Below are positions 9,230 to 18,727 of a stretch of DNA of 64,000 nucleotides, one piece after another (positions within the stretch are counted from its first letter, which is position 1; every line of letters starts with the position of its first letter). A program made the position numbers and the translations under genes. Under the pieces are notes generated by a model that made no database searches, had not been told where the DNA came from, and saw only the letters and a list, made by a program, of their open reading frames with translations. This stretch comes from Cellulophaga baltica (lineage in GTDB: Bacteria > Bacteroidota > Bacteroidia > Flavobacteriales > Flavobacteriaceae): NCBI RefSeq assembly GCF_018861125.1, contig NZ_JAHKQN010000020.1, forward strand, positions 33,920 through 97,919. Reading direction: 5' to 3'.

Positions 9230-11749
9230 ATGAAAAAACTGCTCTTACTCGCTCTTGTCTTAGTTACTATAACATTACAGGCGCAAGAAAACTTATCACT
9301 TAACTATTACCTACCTGATAATGTTAGTTACAATAAAAGCATTCCTACTCCTGCCTCAATTATTGGGCATGAGGTTGGTGAATGGCACGTAACACATGAT
9401 AAATTAGTTTTTTACATGAAAGCTTTAGCAGCTTCAAGTGACCGGATTTCTATTGAGAATAGAGGAGAAACTTATGAAGGTAGGCCATTGTTATTACTAA
9501 CTGTTAGTTCTCCTAACAACTTAAAAAATATAAATCAAATACAAAAAGAACATCTTGCTATTACAACTAATGAAGGCTACAGTAACGATGTTAATGACCT
9601 ACCAATTGTAGTATATCAGGGTTTTTCAATTCATGGTAATGAAGCTAGCGGTTCAAATGCCGCTTTAGCTTACGCCTATTACCTAGCCGCTGTTGAAGGT
9701 CCTGAAATTGAAGACTTATTAGCTCATACAGTAATACTTTTAGACCCTTCATTTAATCCTGATGGTTTACAACGTTTTTCATACTGGGCAAACACAAACA
9801 AAAGCAACAATTTAAATGCTGACAATAACGATAGAGAATATCATGAAGTTTGGCCTGGTGGCAGAACTAATCACTATTGGTTTGATATGAACAGAGATTG
9901 GTTGCCCGTACAGTTACCTGAAAGTAGAGCAAGAATTACAACTTTTCATAAATGGATGCCTAATATTTTGACTGATCACCATGAAATGGGAACAAATTCT
10001 ACCTTCTTTTTTCAACCAGGTGAACCAACAAGAGTACACCCTTTGACACCCAAAATAAATCAAGAATTAACTGGCGAAATAAGTACTTTTCACTCAAAAG
10101 CATTAGATAAAATTGGTTCACTTTATTTTTCCGAAGAGAATTATGACGATTATTATTATGGTAAAGGTTCAACTTTTCCTGATGTTAATGGTGGTATAGG
10201 TATTTTATTTGAACAGGCAAGTTCTCGTGGTCATATTCAAGAAAGTGACAATGGTATACTTACATTCCCTTTTACCATTCGCAATCAATTTACAACAGCT
10301 ATATCAACAATTGAAGCTGCAAAAAACATGCGTGTAAAATTATTACAATATCAGCAAAATTTTTTTAAAGATGCAGCTATTGAAAATTCTAAAAATAAAA
10401 CAAAAGCAATCATTTTTGGAGACTCTAAAGATGCTGCTAAAGCATGGCACTTGGCAGAGATATTACAACGTCAGAAAATTAAATTTCAAAAATTAAATAA
10501 AGATGTTGTTATAAACGGTAAGTCTTTTAAAAAAGAAACTAGTTACGTAATACCTAGCAATCAAAGAAACAGTCGTTTGGTTAAAGCAATGTTTGAAAAA
10601 AGAACTACGTTCACTGACAGTCTTTTTTATGACATTTCAGGCTGGACATTTCCTTTGGCTTTTAATTTAGATTATACTGAAGTTAACTCGTTATCAAATG
10701 CTGGTGATGAAGTAACAGATTTACAGCCTTTGACTGGGAGCATTGAAACTAAAACTAATTATGCTTATTTATTTGAGTGGAATGAGTATTATACACCCAA
10801 AGCATTAAATAAAATATTAAATAAAGGCATTAGAGCTAAAGTTGGCGAAAAGCCTTTTACTGTTGGGGGTAGAACTTTTGATTACGGAACTATTATGATT
10901 CCAGTACAAAACCAAAACTTAAGTACAGACGAGCTTTATACTTTTTTAACCGAAGTTGCCAAAGAAAATCATATTATTATTTCTTCCGTAGGAACTGGTC
11001 ATACATTAGGTATTGATTTAGGAAGTGGAAAGTTTAACACTATAAAAAAACAAAAAGTTGCAGTTATTGTTGGTAATGGAATTACATCGTATGATGCTGG
11101 AGAGGTTTGGCATTTATTTGACCAACGTTATGACATTAACATTACCAAGCTTGATACAGATTATTTTAGCAGAGCAGATTTAAGTAGATATACGGCAATA
11201 ATCATCCCAAATTCAAGAAAAGCTTTTGATAAATCCGAAACTGAAAAACTTAGAGAATGGGTAAAAGATGGTGGTACCGTAATTGGGTACAGAAGTACTA
11301 CTGAATGGCTTTCGAAAAATGAGTTTATTGATTTAAAATTCAAGAAAGATACGTTGATAGCGAAAGATATTAGCTATGAGCAAAAAAGACAATTTTCGGG
11401 TGCTCAAGTTACTGGCGGTGCTATTTTTGAAACTAAAATAGATAGATCTCACCCAATTTCATACGGTTACAAAAATAATATGTTACCCTTTTTTAGAAAC
11501 ACTAACGTTTATATTGAGCCGAATAAAGAAAGTTATAACAACCCTATTCAATATACTAACAATCCTTTGTTAAGCGGTTACATTTCTGAAGAAAAAATCA
11601 AATTACTTAAAAATAGTGTGCCTTTTCAAACACAACATTTAGGTAAAGGAAGAGTCGTTGTTTTTACAGACAATACAAACTTTAGAGGTTTTTGGTTTGG
11701 TACCAATAAATTATTAATGAACGCAATTTTCTTTAGCGACCTCTTATAA
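9230..11749 (+). CDS. Secreted M14 zinc carboxypeptidase-like protein
   Basis: An 839-residue exported protein with a signal peptide (MKKLLLLALVLVTITLQAQ). The M14 peptidase domain follows (about 45-360) with zinc ligands His135 and Glu138 in SIHGNEASG, the third ligand in TDHHEMG (249-254) and the catalytic Glu328 in ILFEQASSRG. The C-terminal half (about 390-839) contains a class I glutamine-amidotransferase-like segment (VAVIVGNGITSYDAGEVWH ... LREWVKDGGTVIGYRS), as in large flavobacterial M14 proteins. It probably trims peptides in the periplasm or outside the cell. It is monocistronic between two terminators. Confidence 0.93.
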   Translation: MKKLLLLALVLVTITLQAQENLSLNYYLPDNVSYNKSIPTPASIIGHEVGEWHVTHDKLVFYMKALAASSDRISIENRGETYEGRPLLLLTVSSPNNLKNINQIQKEHLAITTNEGYSNDVNDLPIVVYQGFSIHGNEASGSNAALAYAYYLAAVEGPEIEDLLAHTVILLDPSFNPDGLQRFSYWANTNKSNNLNADNNDREYHEVWPGGRTNHYWFDMNRDWLPVQLPESRARITTFHKWMPNILTDHHEMGTNSTFFFQPGEPTRVHPLTPKINQELTGEISTFHSKALDKIGSLYFSEENYDDYYYGKGSTFPDVNGGIGILFEQASSRGHIQESDNGILTFPFTIRNQFTTAISTIEAAKNMRVKLLQYQQNFFKDAAIENSKNKTKAIIFGDSKDAAKAWHLAEILQRQKIKFQKLNKDVVINGKSFKKETSYVIPSNQRNSRLVKAMFEKRTTFTDSLFYDISGWTFPLAFNLDYTEVNSLSNAGDEVTDLQPLTGSIETKTNYAYLFEWNEYYTPKALNKILNKGIRAKVGEKPFTVGGRTFDYGTIMIPVQNQNLSTDELYTFLTEVAKENHIIISSVGTGHTLGIDLGSGKFNTIKKQKVAVIVGNGITSYDAGEVWHLFDQRYDINITKLDTDYFSRADLSRYTAIIIPNSRKAFDKSETEKLREWVKDGGTVIGYRSTTEWLSKNEFIDLKFKKDTLIAKDISYEQKRQFSGAQVTGGAIFETKIDRSHPISYGYKNNMLPFFRNTNVYIEPNKESYNNPIQYTNNPLLSGYISEEKIKLLKNSVPFQTQHLGKGRVVVFTDNTNFRGFWFGTNKLLMNAIFFSDLL

Positions 11750-11774
11750 TCATTTACAAAATTATAATTACAAT

Positions 11775-11801
11775 AAACGGTTCTTTTATCAAGAGCCGTT
11801 T
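11775..11801. terminator. Hairpin terminator between convergent M14 gene and csaA
   Basis: The stem AAACGGTTCTT pairs with AAGAGCCGTTT (one G-U pair) around a 5-nt loop. It is close in sequence to the terminator at 9168 and is flanked by short T and A tracts usable in both directions. Confidence 0.8.
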
Positions 11802-11818
11802 GTTGTATAATACTACCT

Positions 11819-12154
11819 TTAAGATACTTTGAGTCCGTTTTTTACTTTTAAGCCCGGATGCAGTAAAGTAACATCTTTACCCTCAACAGCACCCATCACC
11901 AAACATTCACTCATAAAGTTTGCTATTTGTTTTTTCGGGAAGTTTACAACCGCCATTATTTGCCTATTCAATAAATCTTCTTTTTTATAAAGCGTAGTTA
12001 TTTGAGCAGAAGTCTTCTTCACCCCTATTTCATCTCCAAAATCAATTTCTAATTTATAAGCAGGGTTTCGTGCTTCTGGAAAATCATTCACGCTTATTAT
12101 TGTACCTATTCTAATATCAACTTTTACAAAATCGGACCAACTAATTGTTTCCAT
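11819..12154 (-). CDS. csaA: tRNA-binding domain protein CsaA
   Basis: A 111-residue cytoplasmic OB-fold protein of the CsaA family, related to the tRNA-binding domain of MetRS and Trbp111 and described as a dimeric export-related chaperone in Bacillus. The hallmark segments are FVKVDIRIGTII, PAYKLEIDFG, TSAQITTLY, IMAVVNFPKKQIANFMSE and the C-terminal PGLKVKNGL. It is 18 bp downstream of the DinB/YfiT gene, so both are probably one transcript. Confidence 0.92.
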   Translation of the reverse strand: METISWSDFVKVDIRIGTIISVNDFPEARNPAYKLEIDFGDEIGVKKTSAQITTLYKKEDLLNRQIMAVVNFPKKQIANFMSECLVMGAVEGKDVTLLHPGLKVKNGLKVS

Positions 12155-12172
12155 AATTTTTTTATATAACTA

Positions 12173-12715
12173 TTACCAATTATTACGTGCTACGATGCCT
12201 TTTAAATGTGCTACATGATGATTACTATGCCAAGCATATCTACCAATATTTTCAGCAACAGTAACCTTTTCATTACTTTCAGGATGTATATAATATTTTT
12301 TTAAATCTGTTTTAGATAAACCCTTTAATAAATATACTAGCTTGGCGTGCAAAGCTTTCAAATAATCTAACGATAACTGTATTGGAGCCGTTTTAGCATC
12401 GAATAGTTCACTCCAATCTTTTTCTTCATACGCTTTAATTATTGGACCATCTTCAGTTAGCGCCCATTTAAAACGCGTGTAACAGTGATGATGACTATCT
12501 GCAAAATGATGCACTAATTGACGAATAGTCCAACCCCCTGGCCTATATGGTGTTTCTAATTGTTTAGCAGAAAGTGTTCCTATAGTTTCAAAAACACTTT
12601 GAGGCAACATTTCTAAAGCTGCAATCCAAATTTTAATTTGCTCTTCAGTTATAACGTCTGGGCATTTAAATTCACCTATTGGATATTTTAATTTTTCTAA
12701 AGCTAAATCTTTCAT
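12173..12715 (-). CDS. DinB/YfiT-family putative metal-dependent transferase
   Basis: A 180-residue four-helix DinB-superfamily protein of the YfiT/BstA type. Relatives are metal-dependent thiol S-transferases, with bacillithiol as co-substrate in Bacillus. GGWTIRQLVHHFADSHHH (about 75-95) and YAWHSNHHVAHL near the C-terminus supply the conserved His triad for a divalent metal. The N-terminal YPIGEFKCPDVITEE is typical of the YfiT branch. It is transcribed with csaA. Whether this organism makes bacillithiol cannot be told from this window, so the substrate is inferred. Confidence 0.87.
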   Translation of the reverse strand: MKDLALEKLKYPIGEFKCPDVITEEQIKIWIAALEMLPQSVFETIGTLSAKQLETPYRPGGWTIRQLVHHFADSHHHCYTRFKWALTEDGPIIKAYEEKDWSELFDAKTAPIQLSLDYLKALHAKLVYLLKGLSKTDLKKYYIHPESNEKVTVAENIGRYAWHSNHHVAHLKGIVARNNW

Positions 12716-12827
12716 CTCTTAAAAATAGTAAATTTTAATACATTTTTAACCTCAATTTGATGGAATAACCTTTTTAATCTACTAATTTTATAGGATAATA
12801 TAATTTTTAACTTAAAAAACATATACA

Positions 12828-13466
12828 ATGCCAACATTAAGATTAGGAGATGCTGCTCCAGATTTTACAGCAGATAGCTCAATGGGGATGATTAACCTGT
12901 ATGATTATTTAGGTGATGGCTGGGGAATTTTATTTTCACACCCTGCAGATTTCACACCTGTTTGTACGACAGAGTTAGGTACAGCTGCAAAATTTAAAGA
13001 TGAGTTTGATAAAAGAAATGTAAAAATGCTTGCACTTAGTGTTGATGGTGCCGCATCACATAAAGAGTGGATTAAAGATATTAACGAAGTTCAAAAAACC
13101 GAAGTTAATTTCCCAATCATTGCAGATGAAGATAAAAAAGTATCTGATTTGTATGACATGATTCACCCAAATGCAGATAGCACGTTAACAGTACGTTCAG
13201 TATTTATTATTGCTCCAGATAAAACTATTAAGTTAATGATTACTTACCCGGCATCAACAGGGCGTAACTTTAATGAACTTTTACGTGTAATAGATTCTTT
13301 ACAGTTAACAGCATACCATAAAGTAGCTACACCAGCAAACTGGAAAAATGGCGAAGATGTTGTAATTAGCCCTGCTATTGCTACAGATGATGCTAAAAAA
13401 ATATTTACAAAAGGGGTTGAAGAAATTAAACCATACCTACGTATGACACCGCAACCTAATTTGTAA
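12828..13466 (+). CDS. Peroxiredoxin, 1-Cys Prx6 type
   Basis: A 212-residue thiol peroxidase of the AhpC/TSA superfamily, reducing H2O2 and organic hydroperoxides in the cytoplasm. The active site is HPADFTPVCTTELG with peroxidatic Cys46; this is the only cysteine in the protein, so it must be a 1-Cys enzyme regenerated by an outside thiol. The C-terminal extension (ATPANWKNGEDVVISPAI ... KPYLRMTPQPN) is the Prx6-class domain. The gene appears monocistronic. No OxyR or PerR site was recognised upstream. Confidence 0.95.
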   Translation: MPTLRLGDAAPDFTADSSMGMINLYDYLGDGWGILFSHPADFTPVCTTELGTAAKFKDEFDKRNVKMLALSVDGAASHKEWIKDINEVQKTEVNFPIIADEDKKVSDLYDMIHPNADSTLTVRSVFIIAPDKTIKLMITYPASTGRNFNELLRVIDSLQLTAYHKVATPANWKNGEDVVISPAIATDDAKKIFTKGVEEIKPYLRMTPQPNL

Positions 13467-13544
13467 AGTGTAATCTATTGTAAATTAATGGTTAACAAAT
13501 TAAATATAACATTCAAAAAAAGACTGCGTTAAATATTAATACAC

Positions 13545-13552
13545 TACCTTTG
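13545..13552 (+). promoter_or_regulatory. -7 element of the cold-shock gene promoter
   Basis: TACCTTTG is a perfect TAnnTTTG match 30 bp before the csp start codon. The predicted leader is about 25 nt, too short for a long thermosensing 5' UTR of the E. coli cspA kind. Confidence 0.65.
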
Positions 13553-13582
13553 TGACTTAATTAATTTTTTTAATATTTTATA

Positions 13583-13774
13583 ATGAATAAAGGAACAGTA
13601 AAATTCTTCAATGATTCTAAAGGTTTTGGATTTATCACTGAAGAGGGCTCAAGCGAAGATCACTTTGTACACATCTCTGGTTTAATAGATGAAATTCGTG
13701 AAGGTGATGTTGTAGAATTTGAATTACAACAAGGTAAAAAAGGATTGAACGCAGTAAACGTTAAAGTACTTTAA
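13583..13774 (+). CDS. Cold-shock domain protein
   Basis: A 63-residue single cold-shock domain, an RNA-binding OB-fold. RNP1 reads KGFGFIT and RNP2 reads HFVHIS, in the standard order after MNKGTVKFFNDS. CSD proteins act as RNA chaperones. It is preceded by a good promoter and followed by a strong terminator at 13807, so it is a single-gene unit. Confidence 0.96.
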   Translation: MNKGTVKFFNDSKGFGFITEEGSSEDHFVHISGLIDEIREGDVVEFELQQGKKGLNAVNVKVL

Positions 13775-13806
13775 TACATACGTAACAATTTTTTTGAAAA
13801 AAATTA

Positions 13807-13836
13807 AAAGCTCAACCGCCCGGTTGGGCTTTTTTA
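13807..13836 (+). terminator. Terminator after the cold-shock gene
   Basis: GCTCAACCG pairs with CGGTTGGGC and is flanked by AAAA and a run of six Ts, a classic intrinsic terminator. Confidence 0.92.
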
Positions 13837-13979
13837 TTACACTAAACTTTAAGAAAGTACTTATCTTAAATAAATATTAAAAAAAATTACACAATAACGC
13901 AACCATTTTAGAGTTATAACATCTATATAGAAAAGCTAGTTACTCCTATTTTTATAACAAAACTAATAACTCACTCATT

Positions 13980-14078
13980 ATGGGCACATTTTTTCAGATT
14001 TTCGGATTGTTACTTTTCATTAATCTTGCATTACTTGTATTTAGCGTAAATCAAAATAAAACAAAGTCTAAAAAATAA
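13980..14078 (+). CDS. 32-residue single-pass membrane mini-protein
   Basis: A short reading frame, ATG to TAA, encoding 32 residues: a hydrophobic helix (FGLLLFINLALLVFSV) followed by a basic tail (NQNKTKSKK). Its end abuts a strong terminator. It resembles the protein at 31274-31456, sharing TFF near the start, an aligned N in the helix, LLVFSVN, then NK, K and KK. That makes chance coding unlikely. A small membrane protein of unknown role, perhaps a subunit or regulator of a larger membrane complex. Confidence 0.6.
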   Translation: MGTFFQIFGLLLFINLALLVFSVNQNKTKSKK

Positions 14079-14115
14079 AAAAAGGAGCTTCAATTTACAT
14101 TGAAGCTCCTTTTTT
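14079..14115. terminator. Bidirectional terminator between the mini-protein and the PPIase gene
   Basis: AAAAGGAGCTTCAAT pairs with ATTGAAGCTCCTTTT around a TTAC loop, with A- and T-runs at the two ends, so it can stop both convergent transcripts. Confidence 0.92.
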
Positions 14116-14136
14116 ATAAATTATTTTGAGATAGTT

Positions 14137-15069
14137 TTAGCTAACCTTCATTAACTCTACATCAAAAATTAATGTTGCATCTGGTGGAATTACACCTCCT
14201 GCACCTGCACTACCGTAAGCTAAATTAGAAGGTATTACAAACCTTGCCTTATCACCTACGCTTAATAAACAAATACCTTCATCCCATCCCGGGATTACTT
14301 GACCAACACCAACTTGAAAATCTATTGGCTCTTTTCTTTTGTAAGAAGAATCAAAAACAGTTCCATCAATTAACGAACCTTCATAATGAACAGAAACTTG
14401 CATACCAGCTTCCGCTTTTTGACCATTACCTTTTTGTACTATTTTATAGCGTAAACCACTTTCAGTTTCGTCAAAACCTGCTGCAACTTTATCTAATTCC
14501 GCGGCTTGCTTTGCTTTTTCTTCTGCTAATCTCTTTTCTCTTGAACCTTCAAATGTTCTAAAAGCTTCAACTGCATTCCACGCTTCAGCATCAGCACCAA
14601 CGCGTACAATTTCTAAAGAATCTATTTTATCTCCTTGCGCAATGGCATCAACAACATCTTGTCCTTCTGCAACTTTACCAAAAACAGTATGTTTGTTATC
14701 TAACCATGGTGTAGCTACATGTGTAATAAAAAATTGACTGCCATTAGTTCCAGGACCTGCGTTTGCCATAGAAAGAACACCAGGACCATCATGTTTTAAA
14801 TCTGTGTGAAACTCATCATCAAATTTATAACCTGCATCACCAGTACCTGTACCTTGAGGGCAACCACCTTGTACCATAAAATCAGGTATTACACGGTGAA
14901 ATTTTAAACCATCATAATAAGGTGTTCCTTGTGGTTTTACTTTATTTTCTAAGTTACCTTCTGCTAATGCAACAAAATTACCTACTGTACCAGGCGTTTT
15001 GTCATGCGTAAGTTCAACTAGTATTTCTCCTTTTGAAGTATTGAATTTTGCGTAGATTCCGTCTTTCAT
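14137..15069 (-). CDS. Dual-domain peptidyl-prolyl isomerase: cyclophilin fused to FKBP
   Basis: A 310-residue protein joining two unrelated prolyl isomerases. Residues about 5-165 are a cyclophilin: [13 protein letters not shown] (catalytic Arg59) and [20 protein letters not shown] (105-124). A charged helical linker ([19 protein letters not shown], 178-196) leads to an FKBP domain (about 204-309): [36 protein letters not shown] and [20 protein letters not shown]. There is no signal peptide, so it is probably cytoplasmic. Such dual-family immunophilins are known from a few protists and from Flavobacterium. It likely assists folding of new proteins. Single-gene unit with its own promoter. Confidence 0.95.
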   Translation of the reverse strand: MKDGIYAKFNTSKGEILVELTHDKTPGTVGNFVALAEGNLENKVKPQGTPYYDGLKFHRVIPDFMVQGGCPQGTGTGDAGYKFDDEFHTDLKHDGPGVLSMANAGPGTNGSQFFITHVATPWLDNKHTVFGKVAEGQDVVDAIAQGDKIDSLEIVRVGADAEAWNAVEAFRTFEGSREKRLAEEKAKQAAELDKVAAGFDETESGLRYKIVQKGNGQKAEAGMQVSVHYEGSLIDGTVFDSSYKRKEPIDFQVGVGQVIPGWDEGICLLSVGDKARFVIPSNLAYGSAGAGGVIPPDATLIFDVELMKVS

Positions 15070-15090
15070 TTTACTTTATTTTTTGTTGCG

Positions 15091-15098
15091 CAAATGTA
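15091..15098 (-). promoter_or_regulatory. -7 element of the PPIase promoter
   Basis: The minus strand reads TACATTTG, a perfect TAnnTTTG match, 21 bp upstream of the start codon. Confidence 0.6.
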
Positions 15099-15158
15099 CT
15101 ACTTTGTTTTGGCTTAGAAAACACCTGATACTTTTAACCTCCAAGTATTTATAATAAA

Positions 15159-15187
15159 AAAAGGGAATCAATTTTTGATCCCCTTTT
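15159..15187 (-). terminator. Terminator after the M13 peptidase gene
   Basis: A 13-bp stem with one mismatch (AAAAGGGAATCAA with TTGATCCCCTTTT, 3-nt loop). On the minus strand it is followed by a long T-run. It is placed 22 bp beyond the M13 stop codon. Confidence 0.85.
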
Positions 15188-15209
15188 ACTAATATTTAAT
15201 ATATTAGAA

Positions 15210-17258
15210 TTACCAAATTCTTACTCTAGCTTCTGGTGCTAAATACATTGAGTCTCCTTTTTGGATATCAAAAGCTTCATAAAAAGCATCAACATTTTGC
15301 AATGGTTGTGTAGCTCTATATCTACCAGGAGAATGTGGATCAGTTTTTACTTGCGTACGCAATGCATCTTCTCTTGATAAAGTACGCCAAACAGTTGCCC
15401 AAGACATAAAAAAGCGTTGCTCTGCTGTAAAACCATCAATTGGATCTGGCTTATCATTGTCTTTAAAATATTGCTGTAAGCCATCATATGCCCCTAAAAC
15501 ACCACCTAGATCTCCAATATTTTCGCCTAATGTAAATTTACCATTTACAAACACACTATCTAGCACTTCAATTTTATCATATTGGTCAGATAAAGCTCCA
15601 CTACGTTCTGTAAATTTAGCTAAATCTTCTTCTGTCCACCAATTTACAAGATTTCCATTAGCATCAAAACGAGAACCACTATCATCAAAAGCATGAGAAA
15701 TTTCATGTCCTATAACAGCACCTATACCTCCATAGTTAACTGCGTCATCAGCTAAATAATCATAAAAAGGTGGCTGTAATATTGCTGCTGGAAATACAAT
15801 CTCATTATTTAATGGATTAAAATATGCATTTACCGTTTGTGGAGACATTCCCCACTCAGTACGATCAACTAGCTCTCCAATTTTTTCTAAATCTTTAGCC
15901 TTATTCCACTTTTGCACTGCTAATATATTATCAAAATAACTATTGTTTTCTGTAACTTCTAAAGAAACATAATCTTCCCACTTGTCAGGATATCCTATTT
16001 TAACAGTAAACTTGTCTAACTTTTCTACAGCTTTAACTTTGGTTGAGTCACTCATCCAATCTAAAACTTTAATTCTATTTTGAAATGCAGAAATAATATT
16101 TTTAATCATTATTTCTGCTTTTTCTTTGGCTTCTGGCGGAAACATTTCATCTACATACAATTTACCTAATGCTTCACCTACAGTACCATTTACAGTTGCT
16201 AATGCTCTTTCATCTGCTGGTCTTTGTTTTTTATCTCCTCTTAAATACTTACTATAAAAATCCCAATCTGCAGTTTCAATTTCAGTTGTCAACCTACCAG
16301 TGACATTATTAAAAGTAGTCCACTCAACTAACTTTTTTATATCTTCAAAAGAGGTTTTATTTAAAAAATCATTTAATTCTTGCACATACTTAGGTTGTGT
16401 AACTATTAACGTATCAACATTTTTAGTAACCCCCATATCTTCCATCATTTTAGAAAGATCAATTGCCGGAATAAGATTTTGTGCCTGTTGTATTGTTTTA
16501 GGATTATTCAAATTTCTAGCATCACGCCTTGCTACTTTGTCTAATTTAGGTGTCGCCAACGTTGTCTCCATTGCAAGGATTTTAGTTGCAATTTTCTTTG
16601 ATTCTGCTTCATTTTCACCTATATACTTTAACATTCTTGTTATATGTTCTACATATTTTTCTCTTATTTCTTTAGATTTTTCATCTTGATCTAAATAATA
16701 ATCACGATCGGGTAAACCAAGTCTATTATCTCTTAAATAAACGGCATTCATTTTACTATTAGCTAGGTTAGCACGAATATTAATTCCTAAAAATGGTGCA
16801 CTTACAGCAGGATTAGTAACTATTAATGTTTGTAATTCAGAAATATTTTTTGTTTGATTAATTGCTTTAATTGCAGGTAATATAGGTGTAACTCCTAATT
16901 GATTTCTTTTAACTGTATCTAACTTAGATTCAAACAAATACAATGCTTTAGCCTGATCTGTAGAAGCTGCATATTTTCCACTTTTTTCGGCTTTATCTAT
17001 TATTTTTAAAACATCTGCATCGGTTGATTTTCTTAATACACTAAATCCTCCCCAAGTAGATCTATCATCAGGAATTTCAGTGTTTTTTAACCAGCTTCCG
17101 TTCACATATTTATAAAAATTATTCTTTGGACTTACTGTGGTATCCATATTTTCCAAAATAATACCTCTAGATGGTTCTTTTGATGTTTCTGTTTTTTCGT
17201 TTTTACAAGAATAAAACATACTAATGCCTACAATTGCAATAATAAACTTGTTTTTCAT
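15210..17258 (-). CDS. M13-family (neprilysin-like) zinc metallopeptidase lipoprotein
   Basis: A 682-residue exported endopeptidase related to neprilysin and PepO. The N-terminus is a lipoprotein signal (IIAIVGISMFYSC, Cys18). The M13 N-terminal lobe fills about 40-430. The catalytic lobe has the zinc motif VIGHEISHAFDDSG (HEISH at 518-522) and the third ligand Glu579 in ENIGDLGG. Before it, NAYFNPLNNEIVFPAAILQP is the substrate-positioning strand. The protein ends in VRIW, the usual M13 C-terminus. It cleaves short peptides in the periplasm or at the surface. It lies 83 bp upstream of the M28 peptidase stop, in line with it. Confidence 0.95.
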   Translation of the reverse strand: MKNKFIIAIVGISMFYSCKNEKTETSKEPSRGIILENMDTTVSPKNNFYKYVNGSWLKNTEIPDDRSTWGGFSVLRKSTDADVLKIIDKAEKSGKYAASTDQAKALYLFESKLDTVKRNQLGVTPILPAIKAINQTKNISELQTLIVTNPAVSAPFLGINIRANLANSKMNAVYLRDNRLGLPDRDYYLDQDEKSKEIREKYVEHITRMLKYIGENEAESKKIATKILAMETTLATPKLDKVARRDARNLNNPKTIQQAQNLIPAIDLSKMMEDMGVTKNVDTLIVTQPKYVQELNDFLNKTSFEDIKKLVEWTTFNNVTGRLTTEIETADWDFYSKYLRGDKKQRPADERALATVNGTVGEALGKLYVDEMFPPEAKEKAEIMIKNIISAFQNRIKVLDWMSDSTKVKAVEKLDKFTVKIGYPDKWEDYVSLEVTENNSYFDNILAVQKWNKAKDLEKIGELVDRTEWGMSPQTVNAYFNPLNNEIVFPAAILQPPFYDYLADDAVNYGGIGAVIGHEISHAFDDSGSRFDANGNLVNWWTEEDLAKFTERSGALSDQYDKIEVLDSVFVNGKFTLGENIGDLGGVLGAYDGLQQYFKDNDKPDPIDGFTAEQRFFMSWATVWRTLSREDALRTQVKTDPHSPGRYRATQPLQNVDAFYEAFDIQKGDSMYLAPEARVRIW

Positions 17259-17341
17259 TTGTTGATGTTTTTAAGTATAATTATTAGTCAAGACCAAGAT
17301 ACAGCAAATTGCCAATTTATATTTACAAACAGTTTACGTAT

Positions 17342-18727
17342 TTAATTTTCTTCAATACCATAGTTATCAAACAAATACACCAAACTTGCCATTGTAGCTG
17401 CTCCTAATTGAAGTTCACGCTTATTCACATGCTCAAAAGTATCATTTGCCGCATGATGGTGATCAAAATAGCGTTGAGAATCTGGCCTTAAACCCGCTAA
17501 AACCATTTTATCATTATTTAAAGGTCTAATATCAGCACCACTAAAACCTCTATCAAAAAGATGAATTAAATAAGGTTCAAAAAGTGATTTCCAACTTTGC
17601 ACTTTTTCAAAATTAGCATCGGTACAATTAAACGTAAAACCACGTGGAGAAAAACCACCAGCATCACTTTCTAATGCAAAAATGTGTTTCTCATTTTTAT
17701 TCTTTGCTACCTCTGCATATTTATTTCCTCCTCGTAAACCATTTTCTTCATTCATAAACAGAACTACTCTAAGTGTCCTTTTTGGCTTATAACCAGTCTC
17801 TTTTAGTAAGCGAAGCACCTCCATACTTTGTACACAACCTACTCCATCGTCATGTGAACCATCACCTAAATCCCAAGAATCTAAATGCCCACCTACAACT
17901 ATAATTTCATCTGGGTTTGTAGTTCCTTTTATCTCTCCTATCACATTGTAAGATTGCACATCATTATACTGCTGGCAATTTTGTTTAAAATAGAATTTTA
18001 TATCAGGATTTAAACTTAAAGAAATACTCAATAAATCTGCCGCATTAGTACTAATTGCTGCTGCTGGAATTCTATCTTTTACAGGAGTATCACCATAGCT
18101 CATTGAGCCTGTATGCGGAAAATCATCTTGCCTAAGATTCATTGAACGAACAATTACACCTACTGCACCATATTTAGCTGCTTCTGCTGCACCAGAATAT
18201 CGTTGGTCTACACAACCAGAATATGCGGTAAACGTAGTAATTTCCGTAGCATCCATCGGTCTGTTAAAAAAAACAATATTACCTTCTAATCGTTGTTTCC
18301 CTAAAATGGCTAAATCATCTAAGCTTTTAACTTCAACAACTTTAGTTTTTATGCCTATTGATGGTGTACTAACAGACCCTCCTAATGCACAAATTGGAAC
18401 ATTAGTAGTAATTCCTGGTTCTGTTTCAAAATAAGCAAACTCAGGTAAACCACGTGTCCATTTTGGCACCATTACAGGTTGCAACCACACGCGATCAAGC
18501 CCTACTAAGGTTTCTAGTTGACTTTTTGTATAATCTACAGCTTGTTGTGCTTGCACTGATCCTGAAAGGCGACCTCCAATTTGGTTTGATAAATGGTTTA
18601 ACCAATCATACCCTTTACCATTTGTAAGTGCTGTATCATAAATAGATTTTAATTGAGCTTCATCAGTATTCTGTGAAATAGCAGATGATATTATAAAAAA
18701 AGTAACTAAGCTTAATAATCTTTTCAT
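17342..18727 (-). CDS. Secreted M28 aminopeptidase with PA domain
   Basis: A 461-residue exported co-catalytic zinc aminopeptidase. A signal peptide (LLSLVTFFIISSAISQ) comes first. The middle (about 130-230) looks like a protease-associated insert, and the M28 core shows VVGGHLDSWDLGDGSHDDG (His and bridging Asp), FMNEENGLRGG (catalytic Glu pair), ALESDAGG and the late His in FDHHHAANDTFEHV. Members remove N-terminal residues or cleave carboxydipeptides. Its start codon overlaps the upstream ppk2 gene by 4 bp, so translation of the two is probably coupled although the functions look unrelated. Confidence 0.94.
   Translation of the reverse strand: MKRLLSLVTFFIISSAISQNTDEAQLKSIYDTALTNGKGYDWLNHLSNQIGGRLSGSVQAQQAVDYTKSQLETLVGLDRVWLQPVMVPKWTRGLPEFAYFETEPGITTNVPICALGGSVSTPSIGIKTKVVEVKSLDDLAILGKQRLEGNIVFFNRPMDATEITTFTAYSGCVDQRYSGAAEAAKYGAVGVIVRSMNLRQDDFPHTGSMSYGDTPVKDRIPAAAISTNAADLLSISLSLNPDIKFYFKQNCQQYNDVQSYNVIGEIKGTTNPDEIIVVGGHLDSWDLGDGSHDDGVGCVQSMEVLRLLKETGYKPKRTLRVVLFMNEENGLRGGNKYAEVAKNKNEKHIFALESDAGGFSPRGFTFNCTDANFEKVQSWKSLFEPYLIHLFDRGFSGADIRPLNNDKMVLAGLRPDSQRYFDHHHAANDTFEHVNKRELQLGAATMASLVYLFDNYGIEEN

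Noticed and set aside
9168-11801. Similar terminators at 9168 and 11775 as a repeat or mobile element
   Set aside because: The shared AACGG..CTT / AAGAGCCGTT sequence is only the stem; there are no inserted genes, target duplications or longer identities.
13545-13583. Cold-shock leader thermosensor
   Set aside because: The predicted leader is only about 25 nt, too short for the structured 5' UTR known from cspA.
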